Below are positions 39,855 to 49,217 of a stretch of DNA of 49,223 nt, piece by piece. The stretch lies in assembly GCA_964503935.1 (NCBI GenBank), contig CAZDCJ010000004.1, forward strand, positions 1 to 49,223, written 5' to 3'. The DNA is from STD2-77 sp964503935 (GTDB lineage: Bacteria > Patescibacteriota > Minisyncoccia > JAHIHE01 > JAGLIN01). The translations under genes were made by a program, and so were the position numbers. The notes beneath the pieces are model-generated. The model was given only the letters and a program-made list of their open reading frames with translations. It was not told the DNA's origin and ran no database searches. Each line of letters begins with the position of its first letter. Position 1 is the first letter of the stretch.

Positions 39855-40283
39855 ATCCTAAATTAAAATTGCATTAATTGTCATTTCGAGTAAAGCGAGA
39901 AATCTGAAAAATGTACGAAACTAATAAAAATCTGCTTTATAGACGATAAACATATTTATGCAGTCCTCAGATCTCTCAATCATAGAACCTGTCCAGGGCC
40001 AAGATCGGGGATGTCTTCGAGATAACAATAAAGAATCTTTCTCCTCTTATCCGAATCAAAATGCGTGAGGCTTTACGTCTACTACTTCAAAATGCACAGA
40101 TACCGCATTCCCGACTTCTCGGGAATACCATGATAAAGTTCATGCCCGGAATGGGTGCGGAAATAACGATATTCCCGCTATTACATCGCTCATTTTTCCC
40201 GTTCTGATGAGAACCCCTTCCCGCCCGATGTCGGGAAGGAATCCCTACAGAAAGATAAAACATTGCGAGATTCCGACAGATCC
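39855..40283. other. Gene-free stretch with small hairpins and repeat remnants
   Basis: Hairpins ATTCCCGA/TCGGGAAT (40108-40128) and CTTCCCG/CGGGAAG (40209-40232), plus a single TTGTCATTTCGAG repeat end at 39878, are present. No gene is supported. Confidence 0.5.
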
Positions 40284-42128
40284 TTACATATCCGCCATGC
40301 CCGAGAGCTCCTTCTTGGCCTTCTCGATCTCAAGGAGCTGTGCCGGGTCTGAGGTGATGATCTGGTCTTCGGAATAGGAAGCGACGACTTTGATCGCCGC
40401 CCGCTTGGGGCCGGCGAAGAAGATGCCTTCTCCGACGTTACTCTCAAGGAGCAGGAACTTCTCTTCGTCGGTAAGGTAGAACGTGTCCACAATCACCTTG
40501 ATGCCGGCAGGGGATTGTTTAAGAAGGAGCTGGATAGAAGAGTTGGTCACGATCGGCTTGCCATATTTGGAGCCCATAAAGTCGGTAACGTCCTGGGTGA
40601 TAGTCGTCAGTCCCATCCAGTATTTCCGGCACCGCTTGGCGATTCCGAAGAGGAAAGAAGCCGCGTCTTCGTGCTGCATCATCCACCAGGCCTCGTCCAC
40701 CACCAGGATCCTCTTCTTGCGTTTGGAGCGGATAAGATTCCAGATGAAGTGGAGAACGAGGTACATGGCTACCGGGCGGAGATCGTCTTCCATGTCGCGG
40801 ATATTGAAAACGATGAATTTGTTGTCCGGATTGATATTGGTCTTGTGGTTGAGGAATCCCGCGAAAGTTCCTTCGGTGTATTTCTTGACCCGACTGGAAA
40901 GGCTTTCCGCGCCCACCATGTTCTCCAGCACCATCTGGAGATCAGTCATGGTTGGCGGCTCCATCGTAGTGAAGTCGGATTCGGCGGTAATATCCTTGAT
41001 AGCGTAAGACTCGGTGATAGCCTTGTCGAGGATCGCGTCCTCTTCCGGAGTGATGTCCCCGAGCATGACCTTGAGGAGCCCCGACACATTCACGATTGCG
41101 CTCCGGAGCACATCACCGGGAGCTTCGTCATCGAGCGCCGTCGGCAGATCGAAAGGATTGATATGGTTCTTGGAGGAGAGAGATATCTTCATGAAGGTCC
41201 CGCCCGTCATCTCGCAAAGATGCTTGTATTCGTTTTCCGGATCGATAGCGATGACTTCCGTGCCGAGCATGAGGCTGCGAAGAATTTCCAATTTGACGGT
41301 ATAACTCTTACCGGCACCGGACTTGGCGAAGATCACCATATTGGCATTTTCCATCGAGAACCGATCGAAAAGGATGAGACTGTTGTTGTGGCGGTTGATG
41401 CCATAGAGGATCCCCTGGTTGGAAGTAAGGTCGGAAGAAACGAAGGGGAAGGTCGTGGAAAGGGGAGAGGTGTTCATGTTGTTCCCGATCATCAGCTTGT
41501 CATTTGCGAGCGGCAAGGTGGAATTGAAAGCTTTCTCCTGCTGCATCATGGAATCCTTCATGTACACCAGCTTGGCCTCGAGGATAGCTTCTACCTGCAG
41601 CTCGGCCTTACGCACCTCCTCTTCGGTATCGCCGTAGAGGGTGATATAGAGCCCGAACTGGAAGAAGTGCTCGATGCCCTGTTGGAGGTCGTCGCGCAGG
41701 TTTTCCACGTCCTGATAAGCCGTTTCCAACACCGGATCGCGCACCAGCCCTTTGTCTTCATTAATAGAGAGCTGCGACTGGATGCGGGTCACCACTTTCC
41801 GGAGCTGCTTGAGAACATCCACGGTATTCTGCGGATGGACGAACATCGCCACATCGAAAGTCGAATCCAGATTGATGATAGGCGAGAACCAGCTGGTCTG
41901 GAGATAGCGGGGGTAAGCATAGACGAAGAGCGTGGACGCCAGCTTCTGGTTGATACGCACGTAATTCGGCGTGATCTGGAAGACGGAAGGCGCGATGATA
42001 TCTTTGAAAGTGGCGAGACCCTTCTGATAAAGCTTTTCCGACTCTACCAGCTCCACCTTCCCTTCGCTCCCCGGAGCCGACGCCGCTTGCTGCTTCTGTG
42101 CCGGTTTCAATGCATCTAGAATTCCCAT
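40284..42128 (-). CDS. VirB4-like secretion ATPase (ATPase part)
   Basis: The 614-residue protein has a VirB4/TraC-type arrangement: an N-terminal region of about 200 residues, Walker A AKSGAGKSYT (about residues 264-273), DPENEYKHLCEMTGGTF (about 295-310), and Walker B ILVVDEAWWMMQ (about 474-485) followed by GLTTITQD. VirB4 ATPases power type IV secretion or pilus assembly. The first VirB4 domain is separately encoded by the upstream gene (42155-42835), with 26 bp between. No VirD4 coupling protein or VirB11 is in the window. The start is at MGILDALK. Confidence 0.92.
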   Translation of the reverse strand: MGILDALKPAQKQQAASAPGSEGKVELVESEKLYQKGLATFKDIIAPSVFQITPNYVRINQKLASTLFVYAYPRYLQTSWFSPIINLDSTFDVAMFVHPQNTVDVLKQLRKVVTRIQSQLSINEDKGLVRDPVLETAYQDVENLRDDLQQGIEHFFQFGLYITLYGDTEEEVRKAELQVEAILEAKLVYMKDSMMQQEKAFNSTLPLANDKLMIGNNMNTSPLSTTFPFVSSDLTSNQGILYGINRHNNSLILFDRFSMENANMVIFAKSGAGKSYTVKLEILRSLMLGTEVIAIDPENEYKHLCEMTGGTFMKISLSSKNHINPFDLPTALDDEAPGDVLRSAIVNVSGLLKVMLGDITPEEDAILDKAITESYAIKDITAESDFTTMEPPTMTDLQMVLENMVGAESLSSRVKKYTEGTFAGFLNHKTNINPDNKFIVFNIRDMEDDLRPVAMYLVLHFIWNLIRSKRKKRILVVDEAWWMMQHEDAASFLFGIAKRCRKYWMGLTTITQDVTDFMGSKYGKPIVTNSSIQLLLKQSPAGIKVIVDTFYLTDEEKFLLLESNVGEGIFFAGPKRAAIKVVASYSEDQIITSDPAQLLEIEKAKKELSGMADM

Positions 42129-42154
42129 ATTATTTTCATCTAATTTATTACGGA

Positions 42155-42835
42155 TTATTGAGCCAGGTCGAGATCCTCTATATCCGCCAGTCCTTTCTTC
42201 TCGACAGACTCCGGATTGTAGAGATTGTAATAGAGCTCGATGAGTTCCTGGGTACTGAGCATCGTCATCCGGAGTCCCGCTCCGCTCAAGTTCTCCACCA
42301 CATGATCGACCCGCTGGAATAGCTGGTCGCGATATTTCTCGAAATTCTTCCGGTTGGCCATGATCGCCGGCGCATTCGCGACCGAAGTCACTTTTGCCTT
42401 GATATTCCCGTCTTTGGACTCCGCGAGAGAGAAGGGAACGACGATATAGAAGGTCTTGGTGACGATGTTGGCCATCTTCACCAGCCCATTGATATACTCG
42501 ACATAGCTCGAAATCTGCATGCGCAGGAGGTCATTGGTCTGCTTCTTCTCTTCCTCGCGCAGCACGTCGAGATAAGTATCGATGTTGAGCCGGCGGGAGT
42601 TGATCACGATCTGGACGGAAAAATCCAGAGAGTTGAGGAAGCTCTGGTAGCGATAGATGATACCGTCCTGCTCATCTATGGACTTGAGCGCGAAATTTAT
42701 CGAAGAGACCATCAGCACCGCCCGCAGACTGCCGTTCTTAAGGACGATGACATTGTCCTTGATTTCGCTGATTTCAAGATATTTCTGCGAGCTCAGTCCC
42801 TTTTGGTCCTGCTTCTCAGGGGTAGACATTGCCAT
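42155..42835 (-). CDS. VirB4/TraC N-terminal-domain-like protein (split VirB4)
   Basis: The 226-residue protein resembles the first part of TraC/VirB4-type proteins: LEISEIKDNVIVLKNGSL, VSSINFALKSIDEQDGIIYR and QSFLNSLDFSVQIVINSRRL. It has no Walker motif. Together with the next gene it makes a complete VirB4, so the two products probably act as one subunit; this split form recurs in CPR and some Gram-positive loci. It lies 149 bp after PrgI. Confidence 0.85.
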   Translation of the reverse strand: MAMSTPEKQDQKGLSSQKYLEISEIKDNVIVLKNGSLRAVLMVSSINFALKSIDEQDGIIYRYQSFLNSLDFSVQIVINSRRLNIDTYLDVLREEEKKQTNDLLRMQISSYVEYINGLVKMANIVTKTFYIVVPFSLAESKDGNIKAKVTSVANAPAIMANRKNFEKYRDQLFQRVDHVVENLSGAGLRMTMLSTQELIELYYNLYNPESVEKKGLADIEDLDLAQ

Positions 42836-42984
42836 AGTAAAAACTGTTAGGATTTAAGAAAAATCTAAAGTTGGAGTCTTGTTTAAGGAACGAAAACTGC
42901 AACTTTCTCTCTTCCTTCTTTCCCATCCACGCCTTTTACATCTGTATCCCGAGGGACGACCCCCCGGGGGGGGCTTTTCCGCTA

Positions 42985-43437
42985 TTATCGGCGGAAAATA
43001 TTCTCATCCGGCCTCGCCTCTGCCTCATACGGCAGATTGACCGCCGAACTCGTGTCCAGTAGGCTGGCCAGATCGCGGATACGGCTGCGAGGTACGTATT
43101 TGATCGGATCCTCCGTCACCGCATGCTTCTTCTGTACCATCTTGAACATGATCGCTTCCGGCTCTCTCCGCCACAGGTAAAGATGGTCGGTCGTGAAATA
43201 ATCCAGGATGTTTCCGAGATAGCGAGAGAGGGAGATTCCTTTCGGCCGATAAAAAGCGAAGCCGAGCGTAAGTGGAGCGACTATCACCAAAGCGATCAGG
43301 AAGAACGTAAAGCTGAATAGGGTGAAGCAAAGAAGCAGGAAACCTCCTCCTATGATCAGATAGACGGTCTGCTTGGCGGTGAGAGGGCCGACAATCTTGT
43401 CTTCCACGTCTATGAATTGCGGAACGCTGAATTGCAT
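42985..43437 (-). CDS. PrgI-family membrane protein
   Basis: From ATG 43437 the 150-residue product begins MQFSVPQFIDVEDKIVGPLT, the PrgI-family signature, followed by two adjacent hydrophobic segments (about 24-46 and 48-65) and a soluble tail. PrgI-type proteins pair with VirB4 in Gram-positive-like T4SS loci and correspond to VirB3. The frame extends 20 codons further upstream but that part is not similar to PrgI. A GC-rich tract (42961-42973) lies just after its stop. Confidence 0.88.
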   Translation of the reverse strand: MQFSVPQFIDVEDKIVGPLTAKQTVYLIIGGGFLLLCFTLFSFTFFLIALVIVAPLTLGFAFYRPKGISLSRYLGNILDYFTTDHLYLWRREPEAIMFKMVQKKHAVTEDPIKYVPRSRIRDLASLLDTSSAVNLPYEAEARPDENIFRR

Positions 43438-43490
43438 ATGATTATGTTTATTTTTATTACCTAGGAACCGTACGGGGTATTTCGCGATTC

Positions 43491-43597
43491 TTGTCATACT
43501 GAACTCGTTTCAGCATCTTCATACTATTACGTCTTGTCTGTACCGCAGAATTATGTCGTCATATGCCGAGGATCCTGAAACAAGTTCAGGATGACAA
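43491..43597. repeat. Inverted repeat, MITE-like (107 bp)
   Basis: TTGTCATACTGAACTCGTTT at the left is repeated inversely at the right as AAACAAGTTCAGGATGACAA, with about 25 bp of paired ends. Noncoding; same family as 35580-35685. It separates the PrgI gene from the genes upstream. Confidence 0.75.
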
Positions 43598-43737
43598 TAC
43601 TGATTCATAAAAATCTTTCGGCTCAGAATGACATTATTTCCTACATCTCGGCATCTTGATATTCCTATGGAATTATACCTCTGCCAGAAGCGCAGCTGTA
43701 CAACTCTATAAAAACATGCGGGCGATCCTTTGATTTC

Positions 43738-44520
43738 CTACTCGTCTTCTATCAGGGAAAAATCTATCTTCTTCATCTTCGTGGAATAGGGGAGCTCGAT
43801 CTCTCCGTCTACCGACTTGACGACAAGGTTGAGCTGCCGGCGCTCCTCATCATTCATGCTGCGGGTATTCTTGTCGTGACAGACGTACTGCACCCGGTCG
43901 AGATTGGAATGCCGATAGCCCCCGATCTTCTCCTTGTAATCCTTGATCCAGTACTTTATCATCGGCTTCATGTCCGGCATGTCCTTGAGAGCGATCCCGG
44001 CTTGCGTCCCGATCACATAGTTGCCCAATTCCGGATATCGCGCGACGAGATCCTCGATCTTGCCGTAGATGACCGCATCCTTCATCTTCTCCTCTTCCGC
44101 TTCCCGCTGCTGGTCCAGCATATCTTCGATGGCATCTTCCCGATTGGTAAATTTCTGAAGGACTTTTCCTTGCACCGTCGCCGGGGCCTCTCCTCCCAGT
44201 TTCTTGATTGCATCTTCTATTCCCGGAAAGAATTTCTTGACCGGATAGAGCATCTCACGAATGATGATAAGCGCCGCCTCCTTGGACTGTTTCTCGTCCA
44301 GTCCCAATCCTTCTTTGACGATGAGCGGGAGCTGCTCGGATGTTATATCCTTGACATAGGTTAGACCTACTATCTCCTTAAGCCGGTCGAGCTTCCCGTC
44401 GTCCTCGCCTAGATATTCTTCATAGATCTTCAGCATGGCATCGGCAGTCTCGACGCTGCGAAAACTGTCTCCCACTTCCGGAGAAATCTGATCCATTCTC
44501 TCCAATATTTCCTTATCCAT
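43738..44520 (-). CDS. Conserved hypothetical protein next to the VirB6-like gene
   Basis: The 260-residue soluble protein is helical and polar. A C-terminal part with YPELGNYVIGTQAGIALKDM and MIKYWIKDYKEKIGGYRHSN appears to form a compact domain of about 120 residues. I do not recognise a characterised family. Its start is 5 bp after the stop of the VirB6-like gene, so the two are certainly cotranscribed. Confidence 0.75.
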   Translation of the reverse strand: MDKEILERMDQISPEVGDSFRSVETADAMLKIYEEYLGEDDGKLDRLKEIVGLTYVKDITSEQLPLIVKEGLGLDEKQSKEAALIIIREMLYPVKKFFPGIEDAIKKLGGEAPATVQGKVLQKFTNREDAIEDMLDQQREAEEEKMKDAVIYGKIEDLVARYPELGNYVIGTQAGIALKDMPDMKPMIKYWIKDYKEKIGGYRHSNLDRVQYVCHDKNTRSMNDEERRQLNLVVKSVDGEIELPYSTKMKKIDFSLIEDE

Positions 44521-44525
44521 ATCTT

Positions 44526-46817
44526 TTAGCTCTTATTGATGATCTTAAATGCCTTTTCCCGATCTTTTCTTTCCTGACTGTTTACAGGCAGATTGTTGAT
44601 GGACTTCTCTATGTGCTTAAGGGCTATATCTTCCCGCTTCTTGTTAAGATTGTGAAGCTCCTTCACATCGATATGGTGCCCGTATTTTTCCAGATCATCG
44701 TCTTGCATATTGGCGATAGTCGAAGCATCCATCTTCTTCAAGAGTTCTTCTACCTGAGCGTCGTATTCGGCCGAAGAGGTCTTGTCTTTTGCCAAAGCGT
44801 CTTTGAGCTCAGCTCCGGATTTGAGGGAATAAGTAGCGAGCTTCAGTTTCTCTTTCTGGATCTTGTCCACGTTCGCCGCATTCGCCGGATTCTGGCGGGC
44901 TTCTTCCATATCTTTCGCATTCGCAGCAAGCGCCTTACCCAGCTTGGCTTTCTTGTCTTTGTTCATCTTCTTGATCGCATCACCGAATTGCGAGTTGGAA
45001 TAGGATTTCGCCATGACCCGCGCAACATCCTTGTTCTCCACGCCTTGAATCTTGCCGTCGTCGCCAGTCGATATAAGTCCCATGAATTTTTCCCGCATGA
45101 TCTCGTCCTGCACCGCTTTTTCCGGCGCTACTCCGAGCCCTACGGCGGTATCTATCCTTTCCCTGGCTTCGCCTGAGAAACTTTCCACGGTCTTGTTCCG
45201 ATTCTCCGGAGAAAGGAGAGAGAAAGCGATATTCTTATCTGAAAGAGACTTCACGTCGCCAGCGGTCATGACCGACTCGGCATCATTGAAATGCTTTGCA
45301 TATTTGAAATTACCCTTCTCATCCAAGTCTCCCAGCTTGCCCTGCTCCGCCGCCGCGTTGAGCCCGATCGCCTTGGAGACGTTGTCGCCCTTGAGAGCGA
45401 GATCCACGTCGATCGCCTTGAGGTTTCCTCCGGCAGACTTGAGCCGATCATCGTATATCCTCTTTTTGGCCGCCGCCTGCGAGGCTTGGTCCTTCATGAC
45501 CAGATTATTCGCGGTACCGCTGGCCATCGGAATGACCGAGCCAGCGGCTTTGATAGTGCCCTGATAAGCTCCGTGCACCTTGTCATCGATCTTAGCCGCA
45601 CCTTTGAAGTTGCGGACACTGGCATCCCGGGCAAAGCCGGCGCTACGCCGCACCGTCCGCTCGCCGAGCTTGATACCGGCGTAACTGAGCGCTGCCATCT
45701 TGCCCATACCCAATCTTCCACCGATGACATAGTTCGCGCCGGCGCCGCCCGCTGATTTGGCCGCCGTGATACCGAACCACAAGATGCCCAGCGCGACCAG
45801 ATGGGGGACCAGACGGACCAAGATATTCTCAAGGTATGCCATATTCGAGATATCCCCCGTATTTATGTTGATAGTCGGATTTGCCACGCTGGTGCCGTCG
45901 ACTAGAGTCTTGGCCATCATCGCCGAGATATACACGAAGAATATGAGCACCGGACCGGAGATAGCGTTGCTGACGAGAGAAGCGGTCCACTGGTTGGTAT
46001 ATTTGCGCATCGACGGGAGCACCAGACTGAAGAAGGCAAAAGGCGAAATAATAATGAGAGCCGCGAACATCACCAGGCGCACGAGCAGGAGCCCGGCCAA
46101 GACGAGATAAGTTCCCGCCAGCATGAAGGTATATACCGTCGCGAACATGATAGTGATGATATCCTCGAAGCTCGGCTTCTCCCTCGAAGAGAGCGACATC
46201 TCGAAATAGTTTACGATTCCCGTAAGCGCCGCGCCGCTCCCCTGGGCGCCGGAGAAAGTTCCCAGCCACGCCGCCATCCCGAAGAGGAACACCTGTCCGA
46301 CGTCGATCGCCATCATCGTGATGGTGTCGCTGAAATTGATAAGAAAAAGCGAAATGACGAATTTCGGCAGAAGGTTCTTGTAATTGTAGGTAGAGCTGCC
46401 GGTAATGGTACCGAAAGCGATGATTAGGAGGAAGAACACATAGAACATATTGCAGAAGTCCCGGACCGTCTCCCAGCCGAGCACTACCGCCCCCTCAGCC
46501 CTCTCTCCGCCCGCCGCCTCGACTCCGATCAGGATGCTCTTGTAGAGATCCGGATCAAGGAGCATGTCTATGAGCCAGGCAGTGAAGTACACGAAAAGGG
46601 ATGCGAACTTGAAGATGATCATCATGACCCCGAATACGAAGAGCTTGATCCAAGGCATGATCATCGACGTTATCGCTTGGACGATATCGCTTCCGATTCC
46701 TGCATGCGCGGAGAAGAAAGGCAGCGCCACAAAAAGACATACTAGCATAAAGGATGAAAGATAAAGCGCTTTTCTTCCGGCGGTCATACTCCGAAACTTA
46801 CCAAGAAAATTCTCCAT
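44526..46817 (-). CDS. VirB6/TrbL-like polytopic membrane protein
   Basis: From ATG 46817 the product has 763 residues. After a signal-like helix (about 15-35) come five to seven membrane segments within the first 350 residues (e.g. VFGVMMIIFKFASLFVYFTA, YVFFLLIIAFGTITG, LVLAGLLLVRLVMFAALIII), followed by a soluble C-terminal half of about 400 residues rich in Asp, Lys and Ala. This plan is that of VirB6/TrbL channel proteins in T4SS loci, where the tail is variable. A strong promoter precedes it at 46885-46913 and the hypothetical gene follows. Confidence 0.83.
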   Translation of the reverse strand: MENFLGKFRSMTAGRKALYLSSFMLVCLFVALPFFSAHAGIGSDIVQAITSMIMPWIKLFVFGVMMIIFKFASLFVYFTAWLIDMLLDPDLYKSILIGVEAAGGERAEGAVVLGWETVRDFCNMFYVFFLLIIAFGTITGSSTYNYKNLLPKFVISLFLINFSDTITMMAIDVGQVFLFGMAAWLGTFSGAQGSGAALTGIVNYFEMSLSSREKPSFEDIITIMFATVYTFMLAGTYLVLAGLLLVRLVMFAALIIISPFAFFSLVLPSMRKYTNQWTASLVSNAISGPVLIFFVYISAMMAKTLVDGTSVANPTININTGDISNMAYLENILVRLVPHLVALGILWFGITAAKSAGGAGANYVIGGRLGMGKMAALSYAGIKLGERTVRRSAGFARDASVRNFKGAAKIDDKVHGAYQGTIKAAGSVIPMASGTANNLVMKDQASQAAAKKRIYDDRLKSAGGNLKAIDVDLALKGDNVSKAIGLNAAAEQGKLGDLDEKGNFKYAKHFNDAESVMTAGDVKSLSDKNIAFSLLSPENRNKTVESFSGEARERIDTAVGLGVAPEKAVQDEIMREKFMGLISTGDDGKIQGVENKDVARVMAKSYSNSQFGDAIKKMNKDKKAKLGKALAANAKDMEEARQNPANAANVDKIQKEKLKLATYSLKSGAELKDALAKDKTSSAEYDAQVEELLKKMDASTIANMQDDDLEKYGHHIDVKELHNLNKKREDIALKHIEKSINNLPVNSQERKDREKAFKIINKS

Positions 46818-46884
46818 ATACTTTATGTTTATATGTCTTATTTGTTTAAATATTTTATGAATTTTGAGTTTCCGACTTATTTGC

Positions 46885-46913
46885 ATTATAACACAAAAAA
46901 AATAAAGCAACAA
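46885..46913 (-). promoter_or_regulatory. Sigma70 promoter of the VirB6-like gene
   Basis: On the minus strand TTGTTG (46908-46913), a 17-bp spacer and TATAAT (46885-46890), giving a leader of about 60 nt. Confidence 0.7.
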
Positions 46914-46948
46914 AAGTTTTTGCCGCTTCAAAGGCCTCGAAAGTCCGG

Positions 46949-46992
46949 AAAATAAAACAAGGCATAAGGTCCGGTTATCCGATCCTTATGCC
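46949..46992 (-). terminator. Terminator of the SPFH-like/membrane-protein unit
   Basis: On the minus strand GGCATAAGG...CCTTATGCC is followed by TTGTTTTATTTT. Confidence 0.8.
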
Positions 46993-47068
46993 GATATGAT
47001 TTTTGATATTTTCTTTCGTTTTTTCCGATATCGCTACCTCGGATATCCGGCTTTCCGGCATCCTCTGG

Positions 47069-47542
47069 TCAGCAGAAGAATATTCCGATTGCCGCCCCGA
47101 CGAGGAACGCCAATGTGCCCCAGCCGAAGACAAGGTAGATTATCTGGTAAATAAGGCCAAAAAATGAATCCGACCTGCCTTTCCAGCTATCGCTGGCCTT
47201 AGCAGCAAACATGATAAGGATAGCGATGACAAACACCACGACACCCCCCCATATTACCGCTTCCGTGTCCCAATTCCATACGCTGGTTCCAAGAGCTTTT
47301 ACTATCTCCCACGTTTCCTCATAGAATAACCCGGCAAGGAATACCGCCCCAAGAGACAGGACGACGATAAGATAATCACCCACCTTATCCCAGTAGATGA
47401 CTGCCAGAATTATTACCGCAATCGGGACCATGAGTATCATGACCCTTATTGCGGAAAATCCGAGCAGTGTCGCTCCTCTCAAGATTATCAAGAGGAGGAT
47501 GATACCTGACAAAAAGGAAAAAATTGAAGAACTTATCTTCAT
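47069..47542 (-). CDS. Small polytopic membrane protein
   Basis: The 157-residue product has about five hydrophobic segments (e.g. IFSFLSGIILLLIILRG, VMILMVPIAVIILAVIYW, LIVVLSLGAVFLAGLFY, VIWGGVVVFVIAILIMF, IIYLVFGWGTLAFLVGAAIG). No family is recognised. Its start codon overlaps the stop of the SPFH-like gene by 4 bp (ATGA), so translation is coupled and the two products probably work together in the membrane. Confidence 0.75.
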   Translation of the reverse strand: MKISSSIFSFLSGIILLLIILRGATLLGFSAIRVMILMVPIAVIILAVIYWDKVGDYLIVVLSLGAVFLAGLFYEETWEIVKALGTSVWNWDTEAVIWGGVVVFVIAILIMFAAKASDSWKGRSDSFFGLIYQIIYLVFGWGTLAFLVGAAIGIFFC

Positions 47543-49041
47543 TTTCTGCCTCCTTTCTTGCTTCCTTTCTTTTGCTGGTACCCTAAGTTAACCAACGTGT
47601 CCTCCATTCTTTTCATGGCACCCTCTATTTCGGTTTGATCCATCGTCATAAAATCCTGCAAGGTTTGAATAAAGTCTACTGACTTTATTCCGGAAGTTCC
47701 TTTCCGGAAAGAAGACCCTAATACAGCTTTGGTACTGATCCATGGTCTTGCTCCATTCTGTATATCCTCCGTATCTAATAAACTCATCCATATGCTCGTC
47801 GGATCAAGATCTTTGGACTTGACACCCATTTTTTTAAGTTTTGAAGCGACTGAAGCAGTAAGATACATCTTAGTATCGATATCCTGTACCTGAGAAATTT
47901 TCTCATATTCTTCTTTGATAATACTGAGCTGAAGAGCAACAATCTCGTCAAGAGGCTCGACGCTACTTATTTTTACATTTGCCAGCTTCACTCCCAAAAA
48001 ATAAAGGGGGATTGTAGCATAAGGATTGATGTTTTCTGGCTTGTATATCAAATCCCTTCCTCCGGTACCGGAGGAAGGATGAGAAAATAAACCGTTCAAG
48101 GTTTCAGCAATGATCGCTTGTAATGTACTTTCTTCCATGGCCTGTGCTTCATCCAATGGAATCTTTGCAAAGACTCTCTTGACAGCAGCGGCAAAGTTAT
48201 CGTCAAACCGATCTACGATTCCGCCAGCGCCCATCTTTTCTACGGGCTTTCCTCCTTCAGCGAGAAATTCGTTGATAGCCTCTTCTATGATTATCATAGT
48301 GAAAGACAAAACGACCTTCTTGCAATAACCTCCGCCGGCAGTCTTGACATTATCAATTGGGAACTTTACATCAACCGGCACGACATTCACATTGATATGC
48401 CCGAGAACATCATCTCCGACCTGATACAGTGTCCATCCTTCATCAAGCACTACCGCAGGATCAGTGTCTTCAGGATCCGGCTGGTTCTCCTGTGGTTTAC
48501 CTGGCTGCCTTTTTCCAAAGACTACCGGCACCGCTTTATGAAACTTCGGCACCTTAGTTATCTTGAATTTGAATTTTAAAGCTGCGAATCCTATGAGAAT
48601 TGGCCAGAGCAGCAATATGAGTAAGCCTATCCAAAGATCGCACAGTAATCCCAGGAATATCGTACCAAAAAGCAAAAGCGATACTAATATTGTTGCCAAA
48701 AGCGTTATCTTTCTCAAAGGGGAATGTAATAATAGATAGGCTAATTGCTGCCAAAAGCCGATTATCTTTCTTTTGCTATATTTTTCTTTCAGCTTTGCCT
48801 CCGCCTCGGACAAACCGCTTTTTAAAAAATCGTATGTATTATTGCTCGTCTTTTGGTTTCCATTTCCTTGCTCGCCGTTATCCGAATCAGTATTGTTACT
48901 TCCCCGACTACCAACAGGAGTAGGACGACGGTATTCCACTTCCTCATCTTCCGCCTGACTGTCATTGTTGTCGCCCTTCTGACTAGCGCCAGCGCTGGTA
49001 GGACGACGATATTCCCATTCATCTTCTTCATCTGGTTTCAC
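47539..49041 (-). CDS. SPFH/band 7-like membrane protein with repeated YRRPT N-terminus
   Basis: The 500-residue protein has a polar, disordered N-terminus (1-90) in which EYRRPT occurs twice (residues 10-15 and 36-41), an amphipathic region, a long hydrophobic stretch (about 108-155), then a region resembling the band 7 domain: IPLYFLGVKLANVKISSVEP followed by a helical tail. Similar proteins occur in CPR T4SS loci, but the SPFH assignment rests on the LGVKLANVKISSVEP-type strand and helix only. It is the first gene of its unit and has a near-perfect promoter at 49189-49217. Confidence 0.62.
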   Translation of the reverse strand: MKPDEEDEWEYRRPTSAGASQKGDNNDSQAEDEEVEYRRPTPVGSRGSNNTDSDNGEQGNGNQKTSNNTYDFLKSGLSEAEAKLKEKYSKRKIIGFWQQLAYLLLHSPLRKITLLATILVSLLLFGTIFLGLLCDLWIGLLILLLWPILIGFAALKFKFKITKVPKFHKAVPVVFGKRQPGKPQENQPDPEDTDPAVVLDEGWTLYQVGDDVLGHINVNVVPVDVKFPIDNVKTAGGGYCKKVVLSFTMIIIEEAINEFLAEGGKPVEKMGAGGIVDRFDDNFAAAVKRVFAKIPLDEAQAMEESTLQAIIAETLNGLFSHPSSGTGGRDLIYKPENINPYATIPLYFLGVKLANVKISSVEPLDEIVALQLSIIKEEYEKISQVQDIDTKMYLTASVASKLKKMGVKSKDLDPTSIWMSLLDTEDIQNGARPWISTKAVLGSSFRKGTSGIKSVDFIQTLQDFMTMDQTEIEGAMKRMEDTLVNLGYQQKKGSKKGGRK

Positions 49042-49133
49042 TCGATCACCCTGATATTTTTGTTTGTTTGATTTTCAAAGACCATCTTGACCCTTTTCCC
49101 AAATCATGCCTTTTTCTCTGTTGTGTGTCGTTT

Positions 49134-49161
49134 TGTGCCGTTTTTAAAGCAAAAAAGGCAC
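49134..49161. repeat. Hairpin in the leader of the SPFH-like gene
   Basis: GTGCC-GTTTTT and AAAAAA-GGCAC are inverted around AAAGC. It lies about 90 bp before the start codon and could act as a leader terminator/attenuator on either strand. Confidence 0.5.
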
Positions 49162-49188
49162 TTTGGGGGCATTATCTGAGAACTTAGT

Positions 49189-49217
49189 ATTTTATATCAT
49201 TATTTGATTTTTGTCAA
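49189..49217 (-). promoter_or_regulatory. Near-consensus sigma70 promoter of the SPFH-like unit
   Basis: On the minus strand TTGACA (49212-49217), a 17-bp spacer and TAAAAT (49189-49194); the alternative TATAAA overlaps. The transcript has a leader of about 140 nt. Confidence 0.8.

Noticed and set aside
40515..42119. Rightward open frame of 534 codons opposite VirB4
   Set aside because: VirB4 on the other strand has all Walker motifs and the right neighbours; the antisense translation has no family signature.
42961..42973. CCCCCGGGGGGGG tract as a terminator
   Set aside because: It could form only a very short hairpin with no T run on either strand; it may simply be a homopolymer with consensus errors.
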